A stretch of 64,000 bases of DNA. Source: Chrysomallon squamiferum (taxonomy: Eukaryota; Mollusca; Gastropoda; Neomphalida; Peltospiridae). Where the stretch lies: assembly GCA_012295275.1 (NCBI GenBank), contig CM022679.1:27758164-27822163 (forward strand), read 5' to 3'. Under the pieces are notes generated by a model. The model was not told the origin of the DNA. It searched no databases and worked only from the letters and a program-made list of their open reading frames with translations. Shown here one piece after another: positions 1 through 13,485 of this stretch (positions are counted from its first letter, which is position 1; every line of letters starts with the position of its first letter). A program made the translations under genes and the position numbers.

Positions 1-1314
1 AGGTTGATGAAGGCTACGAATTCACCTACACGCCTTTCGCCGCCGGAAAGTATCTCATCACCGTTAAGTACGGAAATATACCCATTGCTGGCAGTCCCTA
101 CCAAAGTGAGATCACTGGTAAGTTAGTTAACTATTTTCAGTCACTGTGTTTTCAAACATCTGCTGAATATCACAAATATTCAGATTACAGTAAAGTACGA
201 TTTGTGTGTCATTATCAACCAACGACTGCACACTGCTTCACTAAATTCTGTTTGTTTCGATGCAGGTCTACGAATAAAATATGTTAATTTTCAAATAGAT
301 CCCTTGCATTTAATCATTGTGCATTATATTTCTGTGTTTAGTTCCATTTGTTAGAGCAAAATTAATATAAGATAGACATACAGTGCAGACAGGAACACAT
401 AAAAGTTGCTAACAGAACTGTCCATTGTGGAGTTGAGTGTCGTGTATATTTCCAACAAAATATTGTACTTATTATATTTGCTCGTTCGTTCTTTCAGTCG
501 TTCATTTATAAATATTTTATATCAGGTTCTGGACGAAAGCCCTCTCCGCTCACGGAGCAGTCCACTATGGTTGTGGAGACTGTGGAGAAAAAGGTGGGAG
601 CGCAGGTGAAGAAGAAACACCGCGGTGACGCCAGCAAGGTGACAGCTAAAGGCCCGGGACTGAAGAAAGCTTTCACCAACAGACTGCAGAATCTTACAAT
701 AGACACGAGAGATGCAGGTACGAAATTGTTTTGGTATTTTTCAATTTTTATTATTATTATTATGCGATAACCGTCGAGTTTTCTTTTATTTAAGTTTATT
801 TTTTTTAGTTTTTTTTTTGTTGTTATTTAGTTGTTGTTGTTTGGGTTTTTGGTTTTTGTTGTTGTTGTTTTTTTTTTTTTTTTTTTTTTTAATTTGACAG
901 TGGCAATATAGAGTAATTCGTTGAGAAAATATGAGAGGAACAAAATAAGGAAATATCTGAATACGTGTTTGAACGGGATTTATCTGTTCTGTTAGGAATT
1001 AGTCAATGCAGTTCAAAATGTTATATGTTTCTAGTGCCAGACATTAATGCCAGTTTTATCACTGCTAAAATGTAATCTGATTTCAGTCATTATAAAGTAA
1101 ACAAATAAATAAACGTTTTTCTTCAGGTCACGCAGTTCTCAGTGTTGGTATGATCGCGCCTAGTGGAATGCCGGAGCCCGAGTTACAGGTGAAGAAATTA
1201 ACCAACACCAGTTTTCAGATCAGTTACAAAGTACAGGAAATAGGCGAGCACGTGCTGCACATCAAGTGGGGAGAGGAAGATATTCCCGGAAGTCCATTCG
1301 TACTTAACACGTGA
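1..1314 (+). CDS. FLN: Filamin, C-terminal end (partial gene, 3 last exons)
   Basis: Actin cross-linking protein; this is the 3' end of the gene, entering the window inside an exon. Exons read 1-117, 526-717 and 1127-1314 (TGA), all joined in phase 1 with GT-AG borders. The first piece encodes the end of an Ig-like filamin repeat (motifs YTPFAAGKYLITVKYG, IAGSPY). The second has a short hydrophilic linker resembling hinge 2, followed by GDASKVTAKGPGLKKAF, the start of the last filamin repeat. The third finishes that repeat (HIKWGEEDIPGSPF) and ends in VLNT. In filamins the last Ig repeat is the dimerisation domain. The upstream part of this long protein lies outside the window, so the paralogue cannot be named. 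Confidence 0.93.
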
Positions 1315-1581
1315 ACAAATGATGATGTCACTTAGAATTTGAATACGTTATTCCATACCTTCGTTTTAAAACTTTTTAACAGACATAAAGACTTTTTCCT
1401 AACTTTAAATTATTTTGTATCTAATTCCTTTTACAAAACTGTTTTAAAAGTATGAATATTTTGAGTAAGACCATTTTCGTTTTAGTTTCTCTTTTAGAGA
1501 TGTTAAGAAAAGGACAATCTGTTTGACAAGTATAGCGGATGGAAATTAATGTGTAATCATTTTTATTTTTTTAGTACAAGA

Positions 1582-1632
<51 letters not shown>

Positions 1633-1944
1633 TGAAAATTGAATTTGAAACTGTAACATTAAAAACAAAAGAAGCTAAACTGAATCCAAACCACCGCGGA
1701 TCGTGTAAGTTACAATTTAGATTTCTGCCGCATTGTCATAAACTAAGTAGCGTGTTAGCTTTACGTGCAAGCTTATTTCAAGGAAAGTTTAAGTCATTCT
1801 TGAAAGAAATTAATAAACATTACATCTGCTGCAAGATGAACTTTATTTAGTAATAAATTTAACTAAAATCTTTCTTGACATGTTTTATATCATGAAATTT
1901 TTTTTCTTAATGTGAATAAAACACTAACTTCCTAGGTTAATATA

Positions 1945-1981
<37 letters not shown>

Positions 1982-2295
1982 TTAACTCGTACAAAATATT
2001 TTGACATCCATATTTTATTAAAACAAGGGCACAAAACGTAAATGAAACATTATTATTTTTTTTTTTTTTTTTTCGCACAAAATTAGAAAATTGTTTTTAT
2101 CTTTAAATTTTTCTCTGATCTGACAATATATTGGATAAAAATACAACAGTTTCTTTTTCGTAAAATTTGTTATGAAGACAAGTGAATCTTCCACGGGTGT
2201 GAAATTTGCATTAATATTTAGTGAAGCTTTTATAAACATAAAGTTTGCATTGTTATGCCGCAGACGTACCATCGATGTATAGACTTACTTACTTT

Positions 2296-2327
<32 letters not shown>

Positions 2328-2891
2328 TTATTATTATTATTATTATGATTTATTATTATTATTATGATTTATTATTATTATTAAAATTATTATAACTACT
2401 TGTGAAATAAGATTCTTATAGTTAAAAAAAAAAAAAATTTTAAATATACGCTGTATCGTTATATTGTTAGAACGTATACATATAAAATATTATACAAAAT
2501 CTATATAAATATATTCTTATTTATTAATATAGTTTTAGAGTAAATTGAGGTTTGCTGTGATTTTTTCTTTCGTTTTCTACATTTTTATATATGATGCTTT
2601 ATGTTAATGTCATCAGTTAAAATAATAGTTGATGATGGTTTACAATTTTTAACCCACATTTTTGGATGCATGCAATTGTAGTGCTTTTGTTTTACCTTAC
2701 TAGCGCATAGAAAGTTTATATACGTTTCTGCTGTGAAATTTCTAAGTTGACTGTTTGAGCAATAAACTTTTAATACCTTTTAAAATCATTTTTGTTGTTC
2801 ATTAAATTTGTTTTTCTATATTAACACGAATATAGCGTGTTACGAAACAAAAATGCAAACAATTTAGAGTGATTATAATTCATATGTAATT

Positions 2892-2955
<64 letters not shown>

Positions 2956-5185
2956 GTACTGATGACAGACACACAAACACACACATATATATATAGTACA
3001 GTGCGCTTTGCAGTGAAGATATAGTATCTACAGAGAATATTTAACTTTTAACATAGGCGCGTCAAATGTCACATGACTGACAGTACTGCCAGTCTTCCAC
3101 ATGCATTAAAACACCTGTGAAATGCATCAGCCAATCATCAATGTCCATGGTCAAAGGTCAAATGTTCTGACAGGTAATAACTCGTCTCTGCAGTCCCAGC
3201 GAAAAGTATGATGTTTGTGTACATAAGTATATACTTGTACGTATGTGTGTATGTGTGTATCCCAACCGAAATCAGAACAGGTTATCATACTGAATTCACT
3301 AATCAGTTTAGTTTTCTAATTTCAGTTTCTAATTTGTTATTTCAAAGAATATCTAGTCAATAAAAGCAGTGAATAAAATAAGCCAGGGATTCTTCAAAGC
3401 ATTTCAACAGAGAAATCTTCACCGGTTAGAAACGCTAAAGGCCAATGTTTCTGTTTTATCAGAGATTTAATCACAGGTTGTCCTTGAGTTCACAAATTTT
3501 GGCACTGAAACCGGTTTTCACACCATGCGCACAAATACATTTCCGTGGGTTTACTAGAATCAATAGATAAAAAAAAACATCCTCTACACATGCTGCATTA
3601 CATCTAATTGACCGAATATGCGATCACTTAATTATTTTATTTCAACCAACAGAGAACAATGCTCCTATGAAATCGACTTTCTGTATTTATATGTCTCCCC
3701 CTACCCCACAGTGGACAAAAAATCTCTAATAAATTAGGCATGCTGGACTTTTAAATTAATGTTTCTTTTCACCTACAAATGTCAGATTCATTTGTTTACT
3801 ATGATTATTATTCTTTCTCTTTTTATTAACTATCTTAAAAATGCTATCTTGATATAGTCAACCAGGCATTAAATGTATCGTGCTGTTCAGATTAACACCA
3901 ACGTGAAAGGTATTTAAAAATTACGTATCTGAGCACTAAATGTCTAACATTATTGATTTTGTTTGAGGAAAAAAATATTTTATTTCAGGTTACATATTTT
4001 CGTTCTTTTCCAGTTAGCATTTAAAACGCGTCTTCCCACTGAGGCGAAGCATGAACTATGTGCGAGTAACAGCCCAGTGTGCATGGTTAAAGTTATCCTG
4101 AGACTCAATTCAACAACTGATCCTGAGAAAGATTTGAAAACACAACAGAAAAACAAGCTGTCAGTATCTTTTATTCTCTTTCCATATATGTATATGCAAG
4201 ATTTACAAAAAAAAAAAAAACACAAAGTATTCTCCACTGATAAAACTACGACTCCTGGAGGTTTGAAAACACAGCTGCGACACAAGGTTATATGTGCACA
4301 ACCATCAGCATACACTGGAAAAGTGGTGTCCATCTGTTTTGTCACACACACACGTATTCTTATGCAGCAACTACTACAGCAATTCAGTGCATTAAAACCA
4401 ATTTAATTAAAAGTTTCATGTAAGTCGTTTAATATTTTTATAGCAAAAGAATAACTTTATTTTCATGAACTAAGTATACACTGTAAAACTCTCCTATGTA
4501 CACTGCAAGCCAGCACAGCTGGAATTACACAAAACGTCAAATTACACCAAAGATTTACCATACCCGGTTTTTTTTGTTTTAAAAACCCTAATACTTATTA
4601 TTAAAAAAACAAATGGACTAGTTGTAAAACAATTAATTAAATTGGTGTCACTTACTTAGCGTAACAAGGTCAAAGTTCATGCTTTGGAAAAGTCCTTTAC
4701 CTAATTAACTATGGAATATGATCAATTCGATTCTTTTGTCAGATTTCAATATACTTCTATGCTTTCATTATTTAAAACATTAGCATAAAATCTCTGTTCA
4801 CCTCATCCACCATTTAAGAAAAAAGAAACAAAACCAGTTTAATAGCACGTCATGATTCCAGCTATATTAAAAGTTTTTACATATATATATATATAAATGT
4901 ATTCTGATTATACCTGTAGTCATTATCTTCTATCCAAAATATTTTAGTAAATAATCTGTTTTTACAGAGTGCAATAATGATAATATGGCAAGGACAAATT
5001 AACAATGTTTCGATCATTTAATGTGCAGAATAAAAGTCTAAGTTGTAATTTTGTAATCGAGTTTATCAAAGATAAAAGTTAATTTAATTTTCACATTTTT
5101 GTCTACAGGAAGAAATTTTAAAACAGATCTGTTTGCATCCAAAGCATAATTTCTATGTCAAAATTACACGTTTTTTACAAAAGAC
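1315..5185. other. Filamin 3'UTR/intergenic, no further gene seen
   Basis: No coding exon is supported between the filamin stop and the VDAC 3' end. Possible polyadenylation signals for filamin (AATAAA) lie at 1812-1817 and near 2761; the true one cannot be chosen. The stretch holds an (ATT)n run at about 1581-1632, poly-T runs near 1951-1976 and 2054-2073, mixed TTTA/ATT repeats at about 2295-2385 and a (GA)n run at 2896-2953. The open frame around 3963-4406 has no recognisable domain. Confidence 0.6.
2896..2953. repeat. (GA)n microsatellite
   Basis: Perfect GA dinucleotide run of nearly 60 bases, followed by short CA and TA runs. Confidence 0.95.
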
Positions 5186-5186
5186 A

Positions 5187-5192
5187 TTTATT
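5187..5192 (-). terminator. Poly(A) signal of VDAC
   Basis: AATAAA on the minus strand, about 85 bases downstream of the VDAC stop codon; the most likely end of that transcript. Confidence 0.6.
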
Positions 5193-5276
5193 ATATCCTC
5201 CTGGATGGAATTTCAGTTCACTGACGCAGAATCAAGCTAGATGGAGAATAGTGTAATAACCGAGTGTTCTGATAAA

Positions 5277-8200
5277 TTAGGCCTCCAAGTCCAAACCAAG
5301 ACCCAGCTTGTGTCCACCTGCATTGAAATTCTTCCCCTCTATCAATGAGGAAAGAGTAAGTTTCACACCTGTAAAATACAATGTTTACTACAAGTAACAC
5401 ACACAACCAAATACACAGATGTATGCTGTTACATGATATACATCAATACATTTCAAGCTATATATAAACACACACTACAATAGAGGGCTTAAAATTAGGA
5501 ACCTTGGCATCCATGAAAACCAAATATTCCATCAGTAAACCTCACAACTGAAAACTGCTGTATAAAATGGAAATTCTCATTGTCAATACTGACTTTGCTT
5601 CTACTCTTTTATATGTTCACAAATGTCAGATAAATCACTCTTAATGATTTTCCGACAATCCACTTTTTCCAATTTACTTGTGTATTATTATTGTAAGAAT
5701 TTCTTTTTTGAAAATGACAATGTTCATTTTAAGTGGATTAAAACTAATTGATCTTAATTGATTCTTAAAATAGATTAGAAAATATTTAAAACAGTCCTTT
5801 TACAAATTAAAAATGACTGAATAGAGTAATCTTAGAAATGAAGAAAAATCTAAATTCTTACCATCTCTCAGCTTGTGAGAATAACTAAGGCCAATCTGGC
5901 TGGAATTGTTAACTTTTGCCTGCAGACAGAAAGGACAAACATAAAAATGTAATAAATAAATACTATGCTGATTTTCTCTGTTCATATACTAAAACAAGAA
6001 ATCCTTTGTTAGTTTTTGCTTTTGATTCTTTTTTATCAGTTTGGGGATTTTTCACACAGTACTTAAAAGTAAGGGACATAATCCATATATCCTTTACGAT
6101 GTAATTATTTCACTTTTGCAAGCAAAAACCTTGAAATTTATAATATTTAGAATTTATAGTGAATGTTCCACTTGTTTTCACATAAACAAAGTCCAAACTT
6201 ACACTGAAATTTGAATTTTTGTCTAATGTGTATTTTGCACCAACAGCAAACCGAGTAGCATTGGTTCCTGACGTCCATGAGAGAATAACTCCGGTTTCCA
6301 ATTCATCATTCACTCGCTGGTAGATGGAACCCGCAAACTCCTGACCATCATTTCTGAAATATTAACAAAACAAACTGAAACACAGACAAAATTTATAATC
6401 ATTTTGTTACAAATTATAACTGTACTGTCTAAATTCATTTTGTCTTCACTTTTAATACTTGTGTTTTAATACTAGATTACTACAAAGTCTAAAATATGAA
6501 TATCCACCACAAGCATGAGGTGTGAAATTTCCCTGCATGTAACCCACAGCAAAGTTACTTTTAGATATAAAATCAATACTTGCACATTAGTGTGGAGTGT
6601 GAAATTTCCCTGCATGTAACCCACAGCAAAGTTACTTTTAGATATAAAATCAATACTTACACATTAGTGTGGAGTGTGAAGTCTGACTGTGTGTAACCCA
6701 CAGCAAAGTTACTTTTAGATATAAAATCAATACTTACACATTAGTGTGGAGTGTGAAGTCTGACTGTGTGCAACCCACAGCAAAGTTACTTTTAGATATA
6801 AAATCAATACTTGCACATTAGTGTGGAGTGTGAAATTTCCCTGCATGTAACCCACAGCAAAGTTACTTTTAGATATAAAATCAATACTTACACATTAGTG
6901 TGGAGTGTGAAGTCTGACTGTGTGTAACCCACAGCAAAGTTACTTTTAGATATAAAATCAATACTTACACATTAGTGTGGAGTGCGAAGTCTGACTGTGT
7001 GTAACCCACAGCAAAGTTACTTTTAGATATAAAGTCAATACTTACACATTAGTGTGGAGTGTGAAGTCTCCCTGTGTGTAACCCACAGCAAAGTTACTTT
7101 TAGACAGTTTTGATTTTGAAGTGTCAAATGACATCTGATATCCAGCCAACCAGCCATTGTAACTGAAAGAATAAAAGATGAACTGCATATGAAAGCAACA
7201 TTTTTAAAATGATTACACTGACCTAGCTTTAATACTCATGTGGACGTAACAGTAATTTCTGAAGAGTTTACAAAACAGAGGCTTGTTTGAAATGTCTGAT
7301 AAATCAGTGTGACAGCTCACTGGCAGGTAACATGGGATGCCACTCTTTTAAGTAGCAGGTTATCAATACTTCTTTAACTTAAATTAAAAAATAAATATAC
7401 AAACCCAAGAACTGCAGCCCCATGCAGAGTTGGACCAGCAAAATCAAAATCTACATCAAAGTTCATGTTGAAATAATCCATCTTGTAAGCTGTCTTAATT
7501 TTGCCACTCTTCTTGCTATGAACAAAATTTAAAATGCATTTTAAATACGTGTAATCATAATTAAACACTCACTTTTCTAACATGTAAACTTCTTATTTCG
7601 TCTAACTTCATGTTCTCTTTATTAGAAGACAGCAGATAATACAGGTTGAATATTTTACTGGCTGCTTGTAATTGCATCACAGCTGTTTTCAATTTTAGCA
7701 TTTTCAACACAAAAAACAAAAACAAAAAAAATGAAAGCTTCAAAATTTCTAGGGTAATTTGTGATATGAATAATTGTATCAAATGGCTGTTTCTATTCAT
7801 TTCTCTGGGTAATTTCATTTTGCTTGTGGAAAGGTTTAAATCTGCACACTAGTCAGTTAAGAGAGATGACCTAGTGAAAGTAAATCTGAAACAGTCACAA
7901 CAGCATCTACAACTGAGTTTATCACTAGTATGACCAATCTGTTACCAGCTATCTGATTCTATCACTAGTACGACCAATCTGTAACCAGCTATCTGATTTT
8001 ATCACTAGTACGACCAATCTGTAACCAGCTATCTGATTTTATCACTAGTATGACCAATCTGTAACCAGCTATCTGATTCTATCACTAGTACGACCAATCT
8101 GTAACCAGCTCATCTGATTCTATCACTAATAGGACCAATCTGTAACCAGCACATCTGATTCTATCACTAGTACGACCAATCTGTAACCAGCATATCTGAT

Positions 8201-10840
8201 TCTATCACTAGTATGACCAATCTGTAACCAGCATATCTGATTCTATCACTAATATGACCTATCTGTATCCAGCACATCTGATTCTATTACTAGTACAACA
8301 AATCTGTAACCAGCATATCTGATTCTATCACTAATAGGACCAATCTGTAACCAGCTCATCTGATTCTATCACTAGTTCGACCAATCTGTAACCAGCACAT
8401 CTGATTCTATCACTAATAGGACCAATCTGTAACCAGCTCATCTGATTTTATCAGTAATACGACCAATCTGTAACCAGCACATCTGATTATATCACTAGTA
8501 CAACCAATTCTCTGTCGATCATGACTAATTTTGAAAGAGTAAAAGTCATTCTGTCACTGTTATGACTAAGGTAAAACAATACTACTATACAAAGAAGTAC
8601 TAACCCAGTCTGTGGTGCAAATGACGTATCAAAAGCTAGTTTCAAACCCTGAGCAAGCTGATCTTCAATTGTGATTTCAGTTTTTAAAACATTGTCTGTG
8701 TCCCATTTCTCAGTGAATGTCAGTCCTGAAACAAACACAAACAGGAAAGAAAAGATTTACCCAATTTGCAAGAAAAAAGGTAAATCATATTTATTTATTT
8801 GGAAGTAAATTGTTTGTGGATTTTTTGTTGATTTTTTATCTCATTCTGGTGTCATGTGAATAATCAGACAGCAAAAACAAACAATGTTTTTCTAAATCTT
8901 TCATAAAAAATACTGTGTCACGACAACAATTGTTATCAATTTGTTAAATTTGTTTTCGAATTAAAAAATTCCCTTAATATTAAAAATAATAATATGACTA
9001 CATTCATTCAAAATTCCAGAAGAAATATAAAACAGTTTTAAACTATACAGGATTTCTATAATCCTTAGCTTTGTTTTTTGGTTTTTTTAGATAGAGGTGT
9101 AATATTACCATAATCCTTCCACTTGTATTTGGTTTCCAGGCTTCCTGATACTTTGCCTGTGTCTGTGCTGGAATTTCCACTGGTTGTGAACTCAACACCA
9201 CTCTCAGTCTTTGTCTTCGCTTCCAACTTCCAGAATCCATAGTCTGTGATTCAGATAAATAAACACATTCAACTTGTATAAAGACTCATTTCATTATTCT
9301 GTATTCAAAACAAGCGTATTATTTTTATTTGTTTTACTATTAAAACAGATATAAGGAGTTAGGTACCGGATAGATAAATTTTTTTTTTAAATTAATTTTA
9401 TACGCAAGAAAATAAATATAAAATGAAAGCTGCAGAACAAACAAACAAAACACACAAAAAATTATTAAAGAGTTTATTTGTTGTTTTTTTAGCATATTTT
9501 GGCAAATTGAAGAAAAGAGCAACTTTGGCGAGCTATAATTTTAAATTTTTAAAAAAGATTGACAATTAACAGGAGTGCTGGGACCAACTTGTTAAATGAG
9601 CTTTATTTTTTGCAGAGTTGTAAGTTTGTCTGTATGTTCACAACAACATGTTCAACATGCCATATTTGTCAAAATGGAAGGTGATAGAAAGACCCTAAAA
9701 TTACTAAGTGCAAACAGACACTGTGGTTTCAGTTTTAGTCTCATTTGAAAAAGTCAACCAGTGTTGTGAACAGTTTGTTTAGTTCTTTATTCAGCATTCT
9801 ATGAATACCTCTTGTACCTGGACTCACAGAATACATTGAACTGTTGTGTAGTACATTTTGTTATGTTTATGATTCTTAATTTGCCATTTATCGCAAGAAT
9901 TTTGAAAGCAAAACAATCACCTGTCTAAGAATGGAAGAGATAATAATCGTTAATTTCTTAACATTCGTATTATATACAGGAATAGCCAGAACATAGAAAA
10001 AAACATGCATCCTACAGTTATTAAAAATATAAACAACATAGAAATATGATCGTTTTAAATAGCACCATTTTTTACTTGCACATAAAATCTGTGGCAATTT
10101 GGACCCTGTAGGAAACAAATTATGGCAATTTCGGTATGCACATGCTATTCATATTATATATATATGCTAAAAGTAGGAATATTGAAAAAAAAAACAGCCA
10201 ACAGGACATTAAAAATATAAACATATAATCAGAGTGCCTGTCCTTTCTAGTTGTACAAAAAAATCTATGACAATTTATGGCAATTTTGCTAAGCATGTGC
10301 TACTATCAAATGCAGAGCTGTTCTACACAAAAGATGGCACACTGTACCACATTGTTTGAAAGGTAATTGAAGGGCTTATTTTCAGCCAGAGTTAAAAAAA
10401 ATTAGTTTTGCACAGTTACCCAGGCATTTATAGTGACTGTTAACTCCATTATGTCAGTGGCTGACCATGGGCGACAGTTTGTTTACCCCACTACAACAAA
10501 AAACAACATCATATTTTAAAAGAACATAACATGTATTTCTGTATATTTGTTATTCATATTGTTTTACTGAAGGAATTTGGAACTGGAGGAAAATGGACAA
10601 AATCTTCACTTTTAATAGCTTTGTCCACTTATTTTGGTTAGGCTACCAGCACCTACAAGGAGGGAATTAAAAACTGACTATAAAAAGATTTACAATTCTG
10701 TAAAAATCTGATTTTAACTAATTTTCAATTTAAACAAAAATTTGATTTTTCACTGACAGATAATACTAATACATACTGTAACCCTTGGAGAATAAATCAC
10801 GGGCTGATTTTCCAAGATCACCATAAACTGGAGGTGCCAT
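5277..10840 (-). CDS. VDAC: Voltage-dependent anion channel (mitochondrial porin), 8 coding exons
   Basis: Beta-barrel channel of the mitochondrial outer membrane for ATP, ADP and other metabolites. Coding exons on the minus strand: 10840-10777, 9243-9109, 8725-8605, 7515-7405, 7162-7046, 6353-6203, 5919-5862, 5368-5277. They sum to 849 nt (282 aa, the family's usual length) and all phases agree. N-terminal helix [20 protein letters not shown], strand 1 [18 protein letters not shown] (Glu72 is the counterpart of human Glu73), QGLKLAF with the GLK motif, then [33 protein letters not shown], and the C-terminal [13 protein letters not shown] non-coding first exon ends at 12193 (donor GTAAGA); the coding exon begins at 10848 after TTTCAG. 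Odd: the 3' end of exon 5 with its donor is tandemly repeated in intron 5. The sequence does not assign it to VDAC1, 2 or 3. Confidence 0.96.
6506..7083 (-). repeat. 77-bp tandem array made of VDAC exon 5 end + donor + intron start
   Basis: Seven copies with exact 77-bp spacing (shared anchor at 6583, 6660, 6737, 6814, 6891, 6968 and 7045) plus a partial copy near 6506. Each unit, read on the minus strand, holds the last part of exon 5 ([17 protein letters not shown]), a 5' splice site and a short intron piece. The first transcribed copy is the real exon (7162-7046). Copies at 6583 and 6814 carry GCAAGT instead of GTAAGT at the donor. 77 is not a multiple of three and reading through the donor meets TAA at once. 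Confidence 0.95.
7920..8515. repeat. 40-41-bp minisatellite in VDAC intron 3
   Basis: About 14.5 copies of a 40-41 bp unit containing GACCAATCTGTAACCAGC. The first five copies have a 40-bp period and later ones 41 bp. On the minus strand it begins about 90 bases after the exon 3 donor. The unit weakly resembles that exon end (ACAGATTGG..GTACTA versus ACAGACTGGGTTAGTACTT), so it may be a decayed junction repeat. Confidence 0.9.
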
Positions 10841-12192
10841 CTTGCAAACTGAAATTACAAAAAAGCTAATTTTACATTCAGTTTATTAATATTTTCAATC
10901 TGTGTTATAGACGTAGTTATTTATATCTGCCTTCAAGTCTTACGTTACAACACAAGTACAATTAATTGTAACCCTAGTAATAGATTAAACATTCAACATG
11001 TTGATGAGATGTTCTTTAACAGCAAATCATTTTGTAGTACATTTATGAATTAGACACTGCCTGAACTGAAGACCACCATGACTAATTCTGTGATTCACAT
11101 CTTGGTTTCAGTGTCAGGTGTAAGTAATTTCATGTCTTTGAACATTTACAAATAAAGGTGAGTTGTGTGAATACCAACAGATGCGATGAAGATGTTTCAC
11201 ATTCTACACATGCAGCTATATTTAATATGTAACCCACACAGACAAATTAGTCTTTCAAATGAATCTTAAAATAGCAGTTTATCCTATTACATACATGTTG
11301 AGGAAAATGTATATTGTAATAATTAAACAATTGGTTTTACTGCTTTATAAAATAATCTCTCTGAAGAACATAACGACAGTATTTGTGGTTTCTTTTATAA
11401 CTTAAAACTCCATATTCTATCAGTATTACTCAGTTTATTGTGCACAATTCATTTGCTGTTTGACAACATTAATGTGCAGCGAGCTATTCATTTATTACTA
11501 TTATCATGATTAGTGTTAAAATTAACACAGATTAGTAAGTAGGAACTGAACCCATAATGCTAACAATTTTATATTATCACAAAATCTGAAAATGTACCAA
11601 CATCTCAGAAATCTATAATTTCTGATGCAAACACTCGGAGAATTGCATTATGTAATACAGTAAATGAGTAATAGTGTCTGCAGGATGGGAACTGAATTTA
11701 CTCAGATTAATTGATGATCAACATAAAATGATAAATACTGTTAGACATTCAATGATTCATGATTTATCAGGTGATTCAAAGCACAACAGCGGTCTATAAG
11801 TTTCATAAACAGTAAAAATACTAATTAAAACACCATCCATGATCCAGTCATGTTCATGCTTAATGATCATCAATTATTAAAATTAATAAATATCATATTT
11901 AAAGCTGGTTCTGTAAGTATAAAAAATTAAATGCAATTCATATTTCATTAATGTATTTCTGATGTATATTATAAATCAATGAGTGAAGGTTTGAACAAAT
12001 GCAGAGTTCTCTGCCCGAAAATGTCTCATCATCATGTCCATCGTCATTAAGAAGCATGCTCACTCCTTTCTACAAATGCAATGCTAAAACACTTTCAGCA
12101 AATTAACAATTATGTATGACCATCAATAATTAACAAACTCTACATGACAAAATTTACTCGACATGTTATTGCCATATCACACTGTATCTTAC

Positions 12193-12300
12193 CTAGGAAA
12201 ATGTGAAATCAAACACACTGACGAACAAGGTCACCGATGCCGGAGGAAAGACTACAGAGCGGGGTATTTTACTACGTCATCACGGCGTCCTAATATCATA
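12193..12300 (-). promoter_or_regulatory. VDAC non-coding first exon and promoter region
   Basis: On the minus strand, a CCTAG|GTAAGA donor ends a short non-coding exon at 12193 that pairs with the acceptor just before the VDAC start codon. Upstream the DNA is locally GC-richer and contains a TGATGACGTAG element (CRE/ATF-like TGACGTA) near 12272-12282. The exact transcription start is not visible; inferred from splice pairing. Confidence 0.5.
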
Positions 12301-12777
12301 TTCTAAAATATTTTTAAATTTATAATCAGACCTACCTTATTATAGTTTGAACCAAGTTTAAAAACAAATATATAATTTAAAAAAAAAAAAAAAAAAACTG
12401 TTTTTTTAAAAAACATATCTTGTTGAATCAATAATTATGGTCTCACTCCATAGAAGAAAGTTCTCCTTATGAAATTTAAAAGAAATAAAATAAATATTTA
12501 ATTAATTGACTAACCAATTAACAACAACTGTTATAATAATAATTAATAAATTCATCAGTGATTTTTGAAAATCATCTATACAGTTTTAATTTAATATTTT
12601 TGGTAATTTAAGTTATTTCCTATTTTGTTAATTATATAAAACAGAACATCGATACATAAAAATATTTGATGATACGTGAGGCTACATTACTTAGCTTAAT
12701 AAATTTGAATGTAACAGTTATAACATGTTTTGTTTTTCTTTCTTATAAAAATCCCTGTCTATCTGTTATATCTAATC

Positions 12778-13007
12778 CACTGGTTTTCAACCTTTTATAC
12801 CGCGACCCCTTATGAGCAACTCATTATGACGGATGACCCCTTTTATGACGGGTCCCAAACCTATCTACACTTTTCTTTTTTAATGTACCTTCCAAGTTAA
12901 GTTGAAAAAAGCTAAAACATATCCTCGCTCGAGAACGATCTCGCGAACCCCAGAAAAAAGACTGGCGACCCCTCTGAGGGTCGCAAACCCCACGTTGAAA
13001 ACCTATG
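12778..13007. mobile_element. Non-autonomous hAT-like MITE, about 230 bp
   Basis: Ends are inverted: left CACTGGTTTTCAACC, right (reverse complement) CATAGGTTTTCAACG. Both ends continue into GCGACCC-type sequence. It is flanked by near-identical 8-bp direct repeats, ATCTAATC (12770-12777) and ATATAATC (13008-13015). 8-bp target duplications and CA-starting ends fit the hAT superfamily. No transposase is present, so it would have depended on an element elsewhere. Confidence 0.72.
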
Positions 13008-13225
13008 ATATAATCCATCCATCCATCTGTCTACCTATCCATCCTTCTATCTTTCTGTGTTTCTGTCTATATCAAAAATTGTTTCTAGAAATAGTTACCT
13101 CAAAAATCATATTGTGTGGCAGTATAATAAAGTTGATTCCTTAGTTATGTGTGTAAATATTTTCTTTTCTTATTCCTGTTTAGTTTACTATTTTGTTAAA
13201 TTTGTGCCTATACTTTTGTGAACTG

Positions 13226-13236
13226 TGAATAATAAC

Positions 13237-13277
<41 letters not shown>

Positions 13278-13340
13278 TAACAACAACAACAACAACAACA
13301 ACAAAAACAACAGCAATAGTAACAATAACAATAACTGCAG
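13226..13340. repeat. (AAT)n/(AAC)n microsatellite
   Basis: AAT triplets run into AAC triplets, then imperfect AAC/ATA repeats. It lies between the VDAC promoter and prefoldin and encodes nothing credible. Confidence 0.9.
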
Positions 13341-13485
13341 AAACTGCTAAAAAAATATATAGGTAATACGAAGTATAAAAGTATGTACTGAGATCTTTAA
13401 CGAATAGCGGAACAAACGAAAAGAAATTAACCATTGATCACAAGGAAACAGTGTATTGCAAATTTTGTTTTCGGTGACTGAAATC

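Noticed and set aside
3963-4406. 147-codon open frame on + and 123-codon frame on -
   Set aside because: No domain, no splice partners, runs through a poly-A tract; composition like flanking intergenic DNA.
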